Notes: generated from the letters alone by a model not told the origin. A DNA stretch of 64,000 nucleotides from JAPPFW01 sp965200835 (GCA_965200835.1 OZ241390.1:1922001-1986000), one strand, 5' to 3'; shown: positions 50,206 through 59,248, numbered from the stretch's first letter. Numbers and translations: made by a program.

Positions 50206-50957
50206 GATGCCGCCGCTCGGAACGCCTCGTAGCCTTCGGTCTCCAACCGGCGGGCCAGCTCCGGCCCACCGGAAGCCACGATCCGCCCGCCGACCAGGAC
50301 ATGCACGAAGTCCGGAGTGACGTGGTCGAGCAGTCGCTGGTAGTGGGTGATGATCAGAAACCCGCGTTCCGGTCCGGCCAGCCGGTTCACTCCCTCGGCC
50401 ACGATCCGCAGGGCGTCGATATCGAGGCCGGAGTCGGTCTCGTCCATGATGGCCAGATCGGGTTCCAGCACGGCCATCTGGACCACCTCGTTGCGCTTGC
50501 GCTCGCCGCCCGAGAAGCCCTGGTTGACGTACCGATCGGCAAAGCTGGACTCCATCCCGAGGGCCGACATGGCGTCCATCACCCGCAGGCGCAGCTCCAG
50601 CACCGTGTAGTCGATTCCGGTGCGGTTGCTGAGCGCGGTGCGGAGGAAGTTGACCACCGACACGCCCGGTATCTCCTCCGGATACTGGAAGGCCAGGAAC
50701 ATGCCCATTCGAGCCCGGGAGGGCGGGTCGGCCTCGGTGATGTTCTCACCCTTGAAGTGGACGTCTCCGGAGGTGACCGCGTAGGCGGGATGTCCCATCA
50801 GCGCTTTGGCCAGGGTCGACTTTCCGGATCCGTTGGGACCCATGATGGCGTGGATCTCACCCGGATGAGTGGTCAGATCTACCCCTCTCAGGATGTCCTG
50901 ATCATCCACTGTCACATGGAGGTTCTCGATCGCGAGGAGCGGAACGGGTGGTACCAA
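50202..50957 (-). CDS. sufC: Fe-S assembly ATPase SufC (second copy)
   Basis: 251 residues, closest to standard SufC. Walker A G-P-N-G-S-G-K-S-T-L, Q-loop A-F-Q-Y-P-E-E-I-P-G-V, signature F-S-G-G-E-R-K-R-N-E, Walker B A-I-M-D-E-T-D-S-G-L-D. The G-F-S-G-G-E-R-K-R-N-E and D-E-T-D-S-G-L-D forms are those of known SufC, more so than in the copy at 43210. First gene of the sufC-sufS-sufU unit. Whether one copy or both pair with SufB and SufD is open. Confidence 0.92.
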   Translation of the reverse strand: MVPPVPLLAIENLHVTVDDQDILRGVDLTTHPGEIHAIMGPNGSGKSTLAKALMGHPAYAVTSGDVHFKGENITEADPPSRARMGMFLAFQYPEEIPGVSVVNFLRTALSNRTGIDYTVLELRLRVMDAMSALGMESSFADRYVNQGFSGGERKRNEVVQMAVLEPDLAIMDETDSGLDIDALRIVAEGVNRLAGPERGFLIITHYQRLLDHVTPDFVHVLVGGRIVASGGPELARRLETEGYEAFRAAAS

Positions 50958-51147
50958 GGGTCGGCCTCCGGCTCAGAGGGGGAATTTCCCCTCAAGGATA
51001 CTTGCTGGGCTGCCATGGTGGTAAACCGGTAACGAGCGGCCCGCCGGCTGGCCCAGCCCCTGCGGGTATAGGGTTTTCCGGAACCTCGGGGAAGGTGCCG
51101 CCCGTCCTAACGTCATGACCGGTGAGATAGAGAGGCTGGGAGGAAAG

Positions 51148-53157
51148 ATGAAGTCAAGACTCAGCGTATGCATGCTGGTGCTTCTGCTGTTGGTCGGTGC
51201 CTGCCGGACTGACGAAGAGACCACCACAACCACCGATACCGAGGCACCGGTGGGTCTGTTCGCCTCGGCCCTGGTGGAGTTCGATTCCTGCGAGTCCTTC
51301 CTGGCAGGCATCAAGGCCGAGGCTCTGGAGAGGGTCGGTCCGTGGGGTCTGCTGGGTGATGGTCCGGTCTTCCCGGCTGACGCTGTCATGGAGATGCAGG
51401 AAGCGGAGATGGCCATGGACGATGGGGCCGGGGCGGAGTCCGGGCCGACCGGTGCGACACCGGGTGTCGACTACTCGACCACCAACGTCCAGGAGATGGG
51501 AGTCGATGAGCCCGACATCGTGAAGACCGACGGCCGGCGGATCCTGGCGCTCAACTCGGGCGTGTTGAACTACATCGACCTGACTTCGGGGCAACCCCAA
51601 GTGGTCTCCACACTTGAGCTGCCGACCTGGCAAGGTTGGGAGCTCTGGGACCACCAGCTGTTCCTGCGCGGTGACACGGCACTCGTGCTGGCATCCGGAT
51701 CCTCGGAGGACGGGCGGTCGGCCTCCGTGGTCATCGAGATAGACGTGTCCGACCCAGCTGACTTACCGGTGAGGAACACTCTGGCAACGGACGGTTACCT
51801 GGTCTCCGCCCGGTTGGTCGGGGACCGGGTGGCGCTGGTGGTCACCTCTGCTCCTCCGATCATCCGGCATTTCGTATTCCCCGGTTCGGCTTCGGACTCG
51901 GCCGAGGCTCGGGCCCTGGCTGCCAACCGAGAGATCGTCGAGACGTCCTCCCTCGAGGATTGGCTGCCCCAGTACGAGCTGACCGCCACCGGCGGCGCTT
52001 CGACCACCGGGTCGCTGGTCGATTGCTCATCCGGCTACCTGCCGCAGGAGTTCTCCGGCTTCGAGACCCTCTCGGTAGTCACCTTCGACTTGGCCGGAGG
52101 CATCGGCGTGGAGGAGGTAGCCACCATCATGTCGGGGGGCGACACGGTCTACTCATCCACCGAACAACTGTACGTGGCCAGCCACCGCTGGATCGATTGG
52201 GACCCGGTGGAAGCAGACGAGCTGGAAGGTATGCAGACCCACATCCACCGGTTCGACATCAGCGCTCCGGGCGGGCCGGTCTACGAGGCGAGCGGTTCGG
52301 TGAATGGTTTCCTGCTCAACCAGTTCGCTATGTCCGAATACGACGGCTACCTGAGGGTGGCTTCCACCAATCTGCCCGACTGGTGGTGGAGGGAGGGAAC
52401 CAGCGAGAGCCGGGTGGATGTGCTGGAGCGGGATGGCCGGGACCTGCGGGTGGTGGGTTCGGTCGGGGGCCTCGGGAGGGGCGAGCGGATCTTCGCGGTC
52501 CGCTTCCTGGGTGAGGTCGGTTACGTGGTGACCTTCCGCCAGGTGGACCCGCTCTACACCATCGACCTGTCCGAGCCCTCTTCCCCCAGGGTGATGGGCG
52601 AACTCAAGATTCTCGGATATTCCGCCTATCTCCACCCGATCGCGGACGGACTGTTGCTGGGAATAGGCCAGGACGCCGACGAGGAGGGTTGGATCACCGG
52701 AACCCAGGTCTCCCTGTTCGATGTCTCCGACCTGGCCAACCCGGTCAGGACGCACCAGCTGACCTTCCCCCAGGTGTCCGGTAGCGAGGTGGAGTACGAC
52801 CACCATGCCTTCCTCTACTGGCCACCGGAAGACCTGGCAGTGCTGCCGGTCGGCTGGTGGGGGTCTGACGAAGAGGACGATGAGTGGAGAAGCAACAGCA
52901 CGGCCTGGGTGCTGGAAGTGGGCCACGATGGTATTGCTGAGAGAGGGAGGATCCAGCACCCGGCTCCAGATCCGGAAGGGGATGAGGACTACTTCCTGTT
53001 TGTCGAGACAGCCGATATTCGTCGCTCCCTGGTGATAGGTGACACTCTGTTCACCCTCTCGGAGGCCGGCCTGAAGGGATCGGATATCGGGACGCTGCGG
53101 GAGACCTCCTGGACACCGCTGGAGGGTGCTTTCCATCGGATGGAGTGGTACCGCTGA
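51148..53157 (+). CDS. Secreted beta-propeller lipoprotein (PF09826-type)
   Basis: 669 residues from ATG 51148 with GGAGGAAA upstream. The signal LVLLLLVGAC ends in a lipobox-like V-G-A-C, and an acidic Thr linker follows. The hallmark Y-S-T-T-N-V-Q-E-M-G-V-D-E-P-D-I-V-K-T-D-G near 120 defines the beta-propeller domain family found in archaea and actinobacteria. Blades with repeated D-V/I-S-D-P/L strands fill the rest. No catalytic motif seen. Divergent from sufC; the 190-base gap has an extended -10-like TATAGG. Confidence 0.85.
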   Translation: MKSRLSVCMLVLLLLVGACRTDEETTTTTDTEAPVGLFASALVEFDSCESFLAGIKAEALERVGPWGLLGDGPVFPADAVMEMQEAEMAMDDGAGAESGPTGATPGVDYSTTNVQEMGVDEPDIVKTDGRRILALNSGVLNYIDLTSGQPQVVSTLELPTWQGWELWDHQLFLRGDTALVLASGSSEDGRSASVVIEIDVSDPADLPVRNTLATDGYLVSARLVGDRVALVVTSAPPIIRHFVFPGSASDSAEARALAANREIVETSSLEDWLPQYELTATGGASTTGSLVDCSSGYLPQEFSGFETLSVVTFDLAGGIGVEEVATIMSGGDTVYSSTEQLYVASHRWIDWDPVEADELEGMQTHIHRFDISAPGGPVYEASGSVNGFLLNQFAMSEYDGYLRVASTNLPDWWWREGTSESRVDVLERDGRDLRVVGSVGGLGRGERIFAVRFLGEVGYVVTFRQVDPLYTIDLSEPSSPRVMGELKILGYSAYLHPIADGLLLGIGQDADEEGWITGTQVSLFDVSDLANPVRTHQLTFPQVSGSEVEYDHHAFLYWPPEDLAVLPVGWWGSDEEDDEWRSNSTAWVLEVGHDGIAERGRIQHPAPDPEGDEDYFLFVETADIRRSLVIGDTLFTLSEAGLKGSDIGTLRETSWTPLEGAFHRMEWYR

Positions 53158-53222
53158 GCAGACCCATCCTTCATACCAGCCGCCATCACGGTGGCCATGA
53201 TCGACCTCGCTAGAGTCCGATC

Positions 53223-53663
53223 ATGTCAATGTTGGCGCTAACCGTGGGTCTCGTCGGTGCTGTCATAGTGATGGTGGCGGTGTGGAGCGTGGTCAAGCGG
53301 TGGGTCAGCCGGCACCCACCGGACCGCTCTCCCGTATACGTGACCAACGATGCGGTGAAGTTCGCGGTTGGCGCACTGGATCCCGAAATACTCGGCCGCC
53401 TGCGCCCGGCCGGAGTCCGCCGGATACTCGAGTGGTCCATCCACTACCTCCAGGGCTTGGCCGTTCCAGCGGCCCGGCGGAGGGGTCTGCGGGTTGTGGC
53501 CGGCGGGGAGGGGAACGCCATCGAATACATCGAGGGTCAGCTGGCGAAGCGAGGCCATTCCTACTCGCCGGATGACATAGCGGCGGTGCTGGCATGTGAA
53601 GCCGGATACCTGGCTACCATGGGCGCGCTGGGCGAACCCGTACGGGAAGAGGGGCCGGTATGA
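53223..53663 (+). CDS. Membrane-anchored small protein, unknown family
   Basis: 146 residues. An N-terminal transmembrane helix (MLALTVGLVGAVIVMVAVWSVV) is followed by a cytosolic, mostly helical region with G-A-L-D-P-E-I-L and S-Y-S-P-D-D-I-A-A-V-L-A-C-E-A. The stop overlaps the zinc-ribbon gene (ATGA). I do not recognise the family. With the next two genes it forms a compact operon. Confidence 0.65.
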   Translation: MSMLALTVGLVGAVIVMVAVWSVVKRWVSRHPPDRSPVYVTNDAVKFAVGALDPEILGRLRPAGVRRILEWSIHYLQGLAVPAARRRGLRVVAGGEGNAIEYIEGQLAKRGHSYSPDDIAAVLACEAGYLATMGALGEPVREEGPV

Positions 53664-54004
53664 GGGCACGTTGCGGTCGTTGCGGAACCGGATTCGAGGT
53701 GATGAGGCCTGGTCGCTATGCGTGCCCGGCCTGTGGTGTGACTAACGAAGTCAGGGGCGGTGGTGGTGCTGCCCAGCCCGGTCCCGGTGCCGGTCCGATG
53801 GGACCAGGCGAGGCGGGCCCGATGGGACCCCAACCTCCTCCACCCCCTCCGCCCCCCGAACGTCCGTCCCGCCGGGCTCGCTGTGCCGACAAACGGTGCG
53901 GGTTCAGCTTCATCGTGGGCGACATCGCGGTGGCCACCTGCCCGATGTGCGGAACCGAGGTGAGAACTGGCCTGAGAGGCAAGCGGGGAGGTCGGGGCCG
54001 GTGA
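53660..54004 (+). CDS. Double zinc-ribbon protein with Pro/Gly linker
   Basis: 114 residues. An N-terminal zinc ribbon has C-G-R-C ... C-P-A-C, then a linker rich in G, P and M (repeated G-P-M-G-P, then eight Pro), then a second ribbon with C-A-D-K-R-C and C-P-M-C. The C-terminus is basic. Paired ribbons and a flexible spacer suggest binding to nucleic acid or to two protein partners. Translation is coupled to the upstream membrane protein. Family not known to me. Confidence 0.65.
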   Translation: MRARCGRCGTGFEVMRPGRYACPACGVTNEVRGGGGAAQPGPGAGPMGPGEAGPMGPQPPPPPPPPERPSRRARCADKRCGFSFIVGDIAVATCPMCGTEVRTGLRGKRGGRGR

Positions 54005-54032
54005 CTGGTCCCGAAGCACCGCGAGTAGGGGC

Positions 54033-54236
54033 ATGGCTCGGCTGAGGCGTCTGGAGAGCAGCCGGTTCGTCGGGGCTCGTGACACTATGACCGTCTACGA
54101 CTGTGAGGACCCAGCCCAGTTCGCGGCACTGGAAGAGCGGGTCGACGGGGAGGATCTGGTAGGCCGGAAGCTGATCCAGACCTACGGTCCTGACACCCTG
54201 GCCGAGGCCCGCAACCGGGGGTTCCGCCCGGCCTGA
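54033..54236 (+). CDS. Small conserved-looking protein, 67 residues
   Basis: Begins MARLRRLESSRFVGARDT and has T-V-Y-D-C-E-D, D-L-V-G-R-K-L-I-Q-T-Y and T-L-A-E-A-R-N-R-G-F. It is 28 bases after the zinc-ribbon gene on the same strand. Charged, soluble and without a signal. Codon use is like its neighbours. Family and function unknown; I take it as real from its position and composition. Confidence 0.5.
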   Translation: MARLRRLESSRFVGARDTMTVYDCEDPAQFAALEERVDGEDLVGRKLIQTYGPDTLAEARNRGFRPA

Positions 54237-54308
54237 GCGGGGTCCGGTGCCTCCGACCTTCGTCCCCACGTTCCCCTGGATTCACTGCCGAGGTTGGGTC
54301 CCGGGTGG

Positions 54309-54401
54309 TTACAGGACTCCCAGCAAGAACCACAGTCCCACTCCCAGAAGGATGACCAGGGCGGTGACCAGTGACCCGATGATCAGGAAGCGGGTGGGCA
54401 T
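54309..54401 (-). CDS. 30-residue single-helix membrane microprotein
   Basis: Reads M-P-T-R-F-L-I-I-G-S-L-V-T-A-L, then V-I-L-L-G-V-G-L-W-F-L-L-G-V-L and TAA. An Arg near the N-terminus and a pure hydrophobic helix are what a small inner-membrane protein looks like. No strong ribosome site is seen upstream of 54401. On the opposite strand to its neighbours. It may be a chance frame. Confidence 0.3.
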   Translation of the reverse strand: MPTRFLIIGSLVTALVILLGVGLWFLLGVL

Positions 54402-54581
54402 AGGTGGACGAGGATAATTGCTCCAATACTCCAAGGATGCCCTCGTGATCCAACCCACCGAGTCGGCACCCCGTGCCTGGTATCCACGGCAGCCCTGGGC
54501 ACCCGGCGGCTAATCCGGAGAAGGTCCCCATCCCACTAGGCTGGATGATCGGTACATCCTGATGAGGAGGCGTGTGGTTCC

Positions 54582-55955
54582 GTGTATGACGTGATAGTCG
54601 TCGGCGGAGGTCCCGGTGGTTACGGGGCTGCGCTGTACGCCCGCAACTTCGGCCTCTCGGTGGCACTGGTGGAGGAGGGCAAGGTGGGTGGAACCTGCCT
54701 GCTCAGGGGCTGCATTCCGGCCAAGAGCTGGCTCCAGGCCGCCGAGGTGTACTCGACCGTCCGCTCCGCCCGCCAGTTCGGGGTGATCACCGGCGACGCC
54801 CGATTCGACTGGCCCCTAGCCCTGAAACGTAAGGATCGGATCGTCAACGGTCTGGTAAGAGGGTTGTCCGGCCTGCTGAGATATCGCAAGGTCGACGTGG
54901 TGAGAGGACGGGGGAGGCTGGCCGGCGCCGGCCGAGTGGAGGTCGAGGAGCCTGGTGGATTCAGGCTCTTGGAGGGCCGCAGCGTGGTCCTCGCCACCGG
55001 ATCCGTCCCGGTCGAGCTACCCGGATTCCCCTTCGACGGCAAGCGAATCGTCAGCTCCGATCATGCCCTCGACTGGCCCGAACGTCCCCGGCGGGTGGGG
55101 ATCGTCGGGGGAGGCATAGTGGGCTGCGAGTTCGCCAGCCTGCTGGCCGATGTGGGTAGCAAGGTGGTGGTCTTCGAGCTGCTCGACCAGCTCCTCCCCG
55201 GATTCGACCCGGGCGCCGCCCGCGAGCTCCAGAAACAGCTCCAGCGCCGGAAGGTGACCTTCGTGCTGGGAGCGGGGGCCGAGTTGCGGAACTCCGGGGG
55301 CGGGATGGTGCTCGGTGCGACCGGCGGGTCGGAGGGCTTCGAGGTCGACACCGTGCTGGTGGCGGTCGGGCGAAGGCCGCTGACGGAAGATCTCGGTCTG
55401 GGAGCGGCAGGCATCGAGACCGATCGGGGATTCGTAGTGACCGACCTGGCGACCATGCAGACCTCCCTACCCGGGGTATTTGCATTGGGGGACATCGTGG
55501 CCGGCACCCCCGGCCTTGCCCATGGTGCATTCGCGGAAGCCATCGCGGCCATCACCTTCATAGCAACCGGCAAGACCAGCCCGGTCGACTATCGGGCACT
55601 CCCCAACGTGGTCTACACCAAGCCCGAGGTAGCGACCGTGGGCCTGACCGAGGAACGATGTGCCGCCGAGGGGCTGGCGGTGGAGAGTCACGACCACTCG
55701 TTCCTGGGCTTGGGCCGAGCCAGGATCGTCGGCAAGAACAAGGGCTTCGTCAAGATCCTCAACGAGGTGGGGGGTCCGATCGTCGGGGCCACGGTCGTCG
55801 GCCCCCATGCCGGAGAGCTGATCCACGAGCTCATGTACATGGTGGGGTGGGAAGCCCTACCCGAGGAGGCCGCCGCCTTCGTCCATGCCCACCCCACCCT
55901 GAGCGAGGCAACCGGCGAGGCCCTGATGACGGCAGCCGGTCGTCCCCTTCACTGA
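54582..55955 (+). CDS. lpdA: Dihydrolipoyl dehydrogenase (E3)
   Basis: 457 residues from GTG 54582, with GAGGAGG upstream; reoxidises dihydrolipoamide of E2 using NAD. FAD motif V-G-G-G-P-G-G-Y at 8-15; redox disulfide in G-G-T-C-L-L-R-G-C-I-P-A-K; NAD motif I-V-G-G-G-I-V-G-C-E-F; FAD end F-A-L-G-D-I-V; catalytic H-A-H-P-T-L-S-E-A near the C-terminus. First gene of an E3-E2-LipBA set, 40 bases before E2. Confidence 0.94.
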   Translation: MYDVIVVGGGPGGYGAALYARNFGLSVALVEEGKVGGTCLLRGCIPAKSWLQAAEVYSTVRSARQFGVITGDARFDWPLALKRKDRIVNGLVRGLSGLLRYRKVDVVRGRGRLAGAGRVEVEEPGGFRLLEGRSVVLATGSVPVELPGFPFDGKRIVSSDHALDWPERPRRVGIVGGGIVGCEFASLLADVGSKVVVFELLDQLLPGFDPGAARELQKQLQRRKVTFVLGAGAELRNSGGGMVLGATGGSEGFEVDTVLVAVGRRPLTEDLGLGAAGIETDRGFVVTDLATMQTSLPGVFALGDIVAGTPGLAHGAFAEAIAAITFIATGKTSPVDYRALPNVVYTKPEVATVGLTEERCAAEGLAVESHDHSFLGLGRARIVGKNKGFVKILNEVGGPIVGATVVGPHAGELIHELMYMVGWEALPEEAAAFVHAHPTLSEATGEALMTAAGRPLH

Positions 55956-55995
55956 GATGCAGCACGTCCCGTCAGAACCCAGGGAGAAGTGAGAA

Positions 55996-57450
55996 ATGCC
56001 AACCGCCGTCTCGATGCCGCAGCTAGGTGAGACCGTCACCGAGGGTACCGTTCTCCGCTGGATGAAACAGGTGGGTGACCGGATCGCTCAGGACGAACCG
56101 CTGGTCGAGATCTCCACCGACAAGGTCGACACGGAGGTGCCCTCACCGGCAGCCGGAGTGATCAGCAGCATCCTGGTGGGGGAGGGCGAGACCATCACGG
56201 TAGGAACTGCCATGGCGGTTATCGGTGGCGACGCTGGGGACCTCGGTGAGGAGACCCAGGTGCTCTCGCCTTCCGAGCTGTCCTCGCTGGCGGAGACCTC
56301 TCCCGGGCAGGAGGTTGGCCCACCCCCGGTACCCGAGCCGGCTGAGTGGCGACCTAGCCGGTCGAGAGCGCCCCGTCCGCGGCGCCGAGGCGCCGGCCAG
56401 TTCCTCTCCCCGGTGGTGCGTAGGCTGGCTCGGGAGCACGACCTCGACCCCACCGAGATCGAGGGAACCGGCCGGGACGGTCGAGTAACCCGCAACGACG
56501 TGCTGGCCCACCTCGACCGGATCCAAGCTGCCCGGGCTGCGCAACCCTCTGCTCCGCCGGTGACCCCTCCCGCTCCGGAACCGCGGGATTCCGAGCCCCT
56601 GATATCCGAACCGCCCCCTCCTCCGGCGCCCGAACCATCCCCTCCTCCAACTCTGGAACCGGCCCCTCCTGCGGCCCCCGAACCGCCGCCGCCGGTATCC
56701 GAGCCGCGCCCGGCAGCCGCGGCTGGTCCCGAGGAGGAGAGCCGCAAGCTGAGCCGGCTCAGGGTCCGGATCGCCGGCAACATGATGAAGTCCCTGCAGA
56801 GCGCCGCTCACGTCTGGACCTCGATGGAAGTGGACTACGAGGCGGTGGAACGGGTGCGAAGGGCGCGCCGGCAAGAATTCAAGCGAGCCGAAGGGTTCTC
56901 CCTCACGTACCTTCCCTTTATCGCCAGAGCCACGATGGAAGCCCTCCGAGCCTTCCCGGTGGTCAACAGCTCGTTCGATCAGGAGAACCGGACCGCCACC
57001 TACCACCCGAACATCGACCTCGGCATCGCCATCGACCTCAACCAGGAGGGCCTGATGGTGGCCACCATCAAGAATGCCGACGACTACAGCATGTCCGCCC
57101 TGGCCCGCCGGATCCGGGATGTCGCTCAGCGTGCCCGCGAGGGGCGGGTTGGACCCGATGACGTGACGGGTAGCACCTTCACGATCACCAATCCCGGTCC
57201 CTACGGCTCGTTCATGTCCGCCCCGATCATCAACGTTCCCAACGTGGCGATCCTGTCCACCGACACCGTCACCAAGCGGGCCAGGGTGGTGACCACCGCC
57301 GATGGGCAGGATGTCATTGCGATCCGACCTGTCGGCTATCTCGGCTTGTCGTGGGACCATCGCGCGTTCGACGGCTCCACCGCCGTGCTATTCCTGAGAA
57401 GCATCAGGGACAACCTGGAGAACTGGGATTGGGATCAGCAGCTGCCTTGA
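55996..57450 (+). CDS. 2-oxoacid dehydrogenase E2 (dihydrolipoamide acyltransferase)
   Basis: 484 residues. The lipoyl domain (1-78) has the modified Lys in S-T-D-K-V-D-T-E. After a linker comes a peripheral subunit-binding domain (about 135-170: S-P-V-V-R-R-L-A-R-E, G-T-G-R-D-G-R-V-T). A long Pro/Glu linker (PPPAPEPSPPP) precedes the acyltransferase domain with S-W-D-H-R-A-F-D-G (His and Asp) at the end. One lipoyl domain. Could be succinyl- (SucB) or branched-chain-type; sequence does not settle which. Stop overlaps the LipB start. Confidence 0.9.
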   Translation: MPTAVSMPQLGETVTEGTVLRWMKQVGDRIAQDEPLVEISTDKVDTEVPSPAAGVISSILVGEGETITVGTAMAVIGGDAGDLGEETQVLSPSELSSLAETSPGQEVGPPPVPEPAEWRPSRSRAPRPRRRGAGQFLSPVVRRLAREHDLDPTEIEGTGRDGRVTRNDVLAHLDRIQAARAAQPSAPPVTPPAPEPRDSEPLISEPPPPPAPEPSPPPTLEPAPPAAPEPPPPVSEPRPAAAAGPEEESRKLSRLRVRIAGNMMKSLQSAAHVWTSMEVDYEAVERVRRARRQEFKRAEGFSLTYLPFIARATMEALRAFPVVNSSFDQENRTATYHPNIDLGIAIDLNQEGLMVATIKNADDYSMSALARRIRDVAQRAREGRVGPDDVTGSTFTITNPGPYGSFMSAPIINVPNVAILSTDTVTKRARVVTTADGQDVIAIRPVGYLGLSWDHRAFDGSTAVLFLRSIRDNLENWDWDQQLP

Positions 57451-59180
57451 GGCAGATCCTCCCGGATGCCCAGTCGGGACCTGACCGGCCGTTCTCGGGG
57501 GTCGCCAGTCCGGACCTGATCCGTACCCGGTGGCTGGGCCGCCTGCCCTACGAGGAGGCTTGGGATCTGCAGAGGGCCTTCTGGGAGGGTCGTCACCAGG
57601 GAAGGGCTACCTCCGACTACCTGCTGTTGGTGGAGCATCCGCATGTATACACCCTGGGCCGTAATGCCGACACCTCTAATCTGCTGGTCTCCGAAGAGCG
57701 CCTAGCGGCGGTCGGTGCCCAGCGGTTCGACGTGGACCGGGGCGGTGACATCACCTATCACGGCCCGGGACAGCTGGTCGGATATCCGATCGTGGAGCTG
57801 GCGGACAGCCGCCGCATCATCCCCTATGTGCGGGCGGTCGAGGAGGTGCTCATCCGTACCCTGGCCGATTTCGGGGTGCCCGCTCGCCGCGACCCGGGCT
57901 ACACAGGTGTCTGGACAGACCAGGGCAAGGTGGCCGCTATCGGGATCCGGGTGGCCCGCCAGGTCACCATGCACGGCTTCGCGCTCAACGTGAACCCCGA
58001 CATGTCCTACTTCACCTACATGAACCCCTGCGGGATCACGGACCGCCCGGTCACCTCCCTCGTGGAGCTGCTCGACCGGCCCGTCTCGATCGAGGAGGCG
58101 ATCGAAACACTGGTGCCCCGGTTCGAAGAGGTGTTCGGGTACGGCATGAACGAGATCCAGCTGGGAGCGTTCGCCAGGGGACAGGGCAGGCCTCGGGCTT
58201 TCGAGGTGGACCGCTTACTGGCTGAGGGCTGCTTCTCCCCGTCCCGCCGGTCGGAGGTGCCGGTGCTGATCGGCGGCCGGTTGCCCGGGGAACCTCCCAA
58301 ACCCCCATGGATGAAGGTGACCGCTCGCCTCGGCGGCGACTACCGGCGGCTGGGCCGGCTGATGCGGGAACTCGATCTTCACACCGTCTGCGAAGAAGCC
58401 GGATGCCCCAACATTTACGAATGTTGGGGCCAGGGAACCGCCACCATGATGATCCTCGGCGACACCTGTACCCGAGCCTGTGGCTTCTGCAACGTGAACA
58501 CCGGCCGCCCACAGGGCCTCGACTACCTGGAGCCCTTCCGGGTGGCGGAAGCCGTGGCCGCCATGGGGCTACGCCACGCGGTCATCACCTCGGTCAATCG
58601 AGACGATCTGGACGACGGAGGTTCCACCGTCTTTGCCCAGACCGTGGAGGAGGTCCGCAGGCAAGTGCCCGATTGCGATGTGGAGGTGCTGATCCCGGAC
58701 TTCAAAGGGGTGCGGGCTGATCTGGAAAGGGTGCTGGCAGCCGGACCGGTGGTGCTCAACCACAACACCGAAACGGTACTCCGGTTGCAGCGTGAGGTCC
58801 GTACCTCAGCGAGCTACGGCCGGTCCCTCGCTCTGCTGGCCAGGGCCAAGTGGTACAACCCGGCCGGGGCTGTCAAGTCGGGTCTGATCGTGGGCATGGG
58901 TGAGACACGGGAGGAAGTTCTGGGAGCCCTGGCCGATCTGCGGGCGGTGGGGGTGGATATCGTGACGATCGGCCAGTACCTGCGTCCCACGGCGCGCCAC
59001 CGCCCGGTCCACCGCTTCGTGCATCCTGACGAATTCGATGAGTACGGGCAGTACGGGCATCGTATCGGCCTGGCCCATGTCGAGTCCGGACCGCTGGTCC
59101 GTTCGTCGTATCACGCCCGCGACTCGCTCGACGCAGCCGACCAGATCCACCGTGGAGTGTCTACCAAGGTCGGGGTCTGA
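57447..59180 (+). CDS. Fused octanoyltransferase LipB and lipoyl synthase LipA
   Basis: 577 residues from TTG 57447, which overlaps the E2 stop (TTGA); no ATG or GTG fits better. The N-terminal part (about 1-260) is LipB: Y-L-L-L-V-E-H-P-H-V-Y-T-L-G-R, G-G-D-I-T-Y-H-G-P-G-Q, catalytic Lys in G-K-V-A-A-I-G-I and Cys in N-P-C-G-I-T. The C-terminal part (from ~285) is LipA: K-P-P-W-M-K, C-E-E-A-G-C-P-N-I-Y-E-C (auxiliary cluster), C-T-R-A-C-G-F-C (radical-SAM) and R-S-S-Y near the end. The frame is open right through the junction. It would transfer octanoyl to E2 and insert both sulfurs. Confidence 0.9.
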   Translation: MRQILPDAQSGPDRPFSGVASPDLIRTRWLGRLPYEEAWDLQRAFWEGRHQGRATSDYLLLVEHPHVYTLGRNADTSNLLVSEERLAAVGAQRFDVDRGGDITYHGPGQLVGYPIVELADSRRIIPYVRAVEEVLIRTLADFGVPARRDPGYTGVWTDQGKVAAIGIRVARQVTMHGFALNVNPDMSYFTYMNPCGITDRPVTSLVELLDRPVSIEEAIETLVPRFEEVFGYGMNEIQLGAFARGQGRPRAFEVDRLLAEGCFSPSRRSEVPVLIGGRLPGEPPKPPWMKVTARLGGDYRRLGRLMRELDLHTVCEEAGCPNIYECWGQGTATMMILGDTCTRACGFCNVNTGRPQGLDYLEPFRVAEAVAAMGLRHAVITSVNRDDLDDGGSTVFAQTVEEVRRQVPDCDVEVLIPDFKGVRADLERVLAAGPVVLNHNTETVLRLQREVRTSASYGRSLALLARAKWYNPAGAVKSGLIVGMGETREEVLGALADLRAVGVDIVTIGQYLRPTARHRPVHRFVHPDEFDEYGQYGHRIGLAHVESGPLVRSSYHARDSLDAADQIHRGVSTKVGV

Positions 59181-59212
59181 CGGAATCAGACCTCCACCCC
59201 CCAACACAGGGC

Positions 59213-59241
59213 TTGATGGGCCCGCCAACACCCCATACAAT
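59213..59241 (+). promoter_or_regulatory. Sigma-70-type promoter giving a leaderless transcript
   Basis: TTGATG (59213-59218), 17-base spacer, TACAAT (59236-59241). The expected start of transcription is at or next to the ATG at 59249, so the mRNA would have no leader. No ribosome site is seen before that ATG, which agrees. Confidence 0.6.
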
Positions 59242-59248
59242 TCAGGTC

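Noticed and set aside
48907..50232. 441-codon plus-strand frame over sufS
   Set aside because: SufS on the minus strand has all catalytic residues; the plus frame is a composition shadow.
52153..53136. 327-codon minus-strand frame over the beta-propeller gene
   Set aside because: No ribosome site or motif; antisense to a recognised protein.
56143..57360. 405-codon minus-strand frame over the E2 gene
   Set aside because: Antisense to lipoyl and acyltransferase domains; Gly/Arg-rich low-complexity product.
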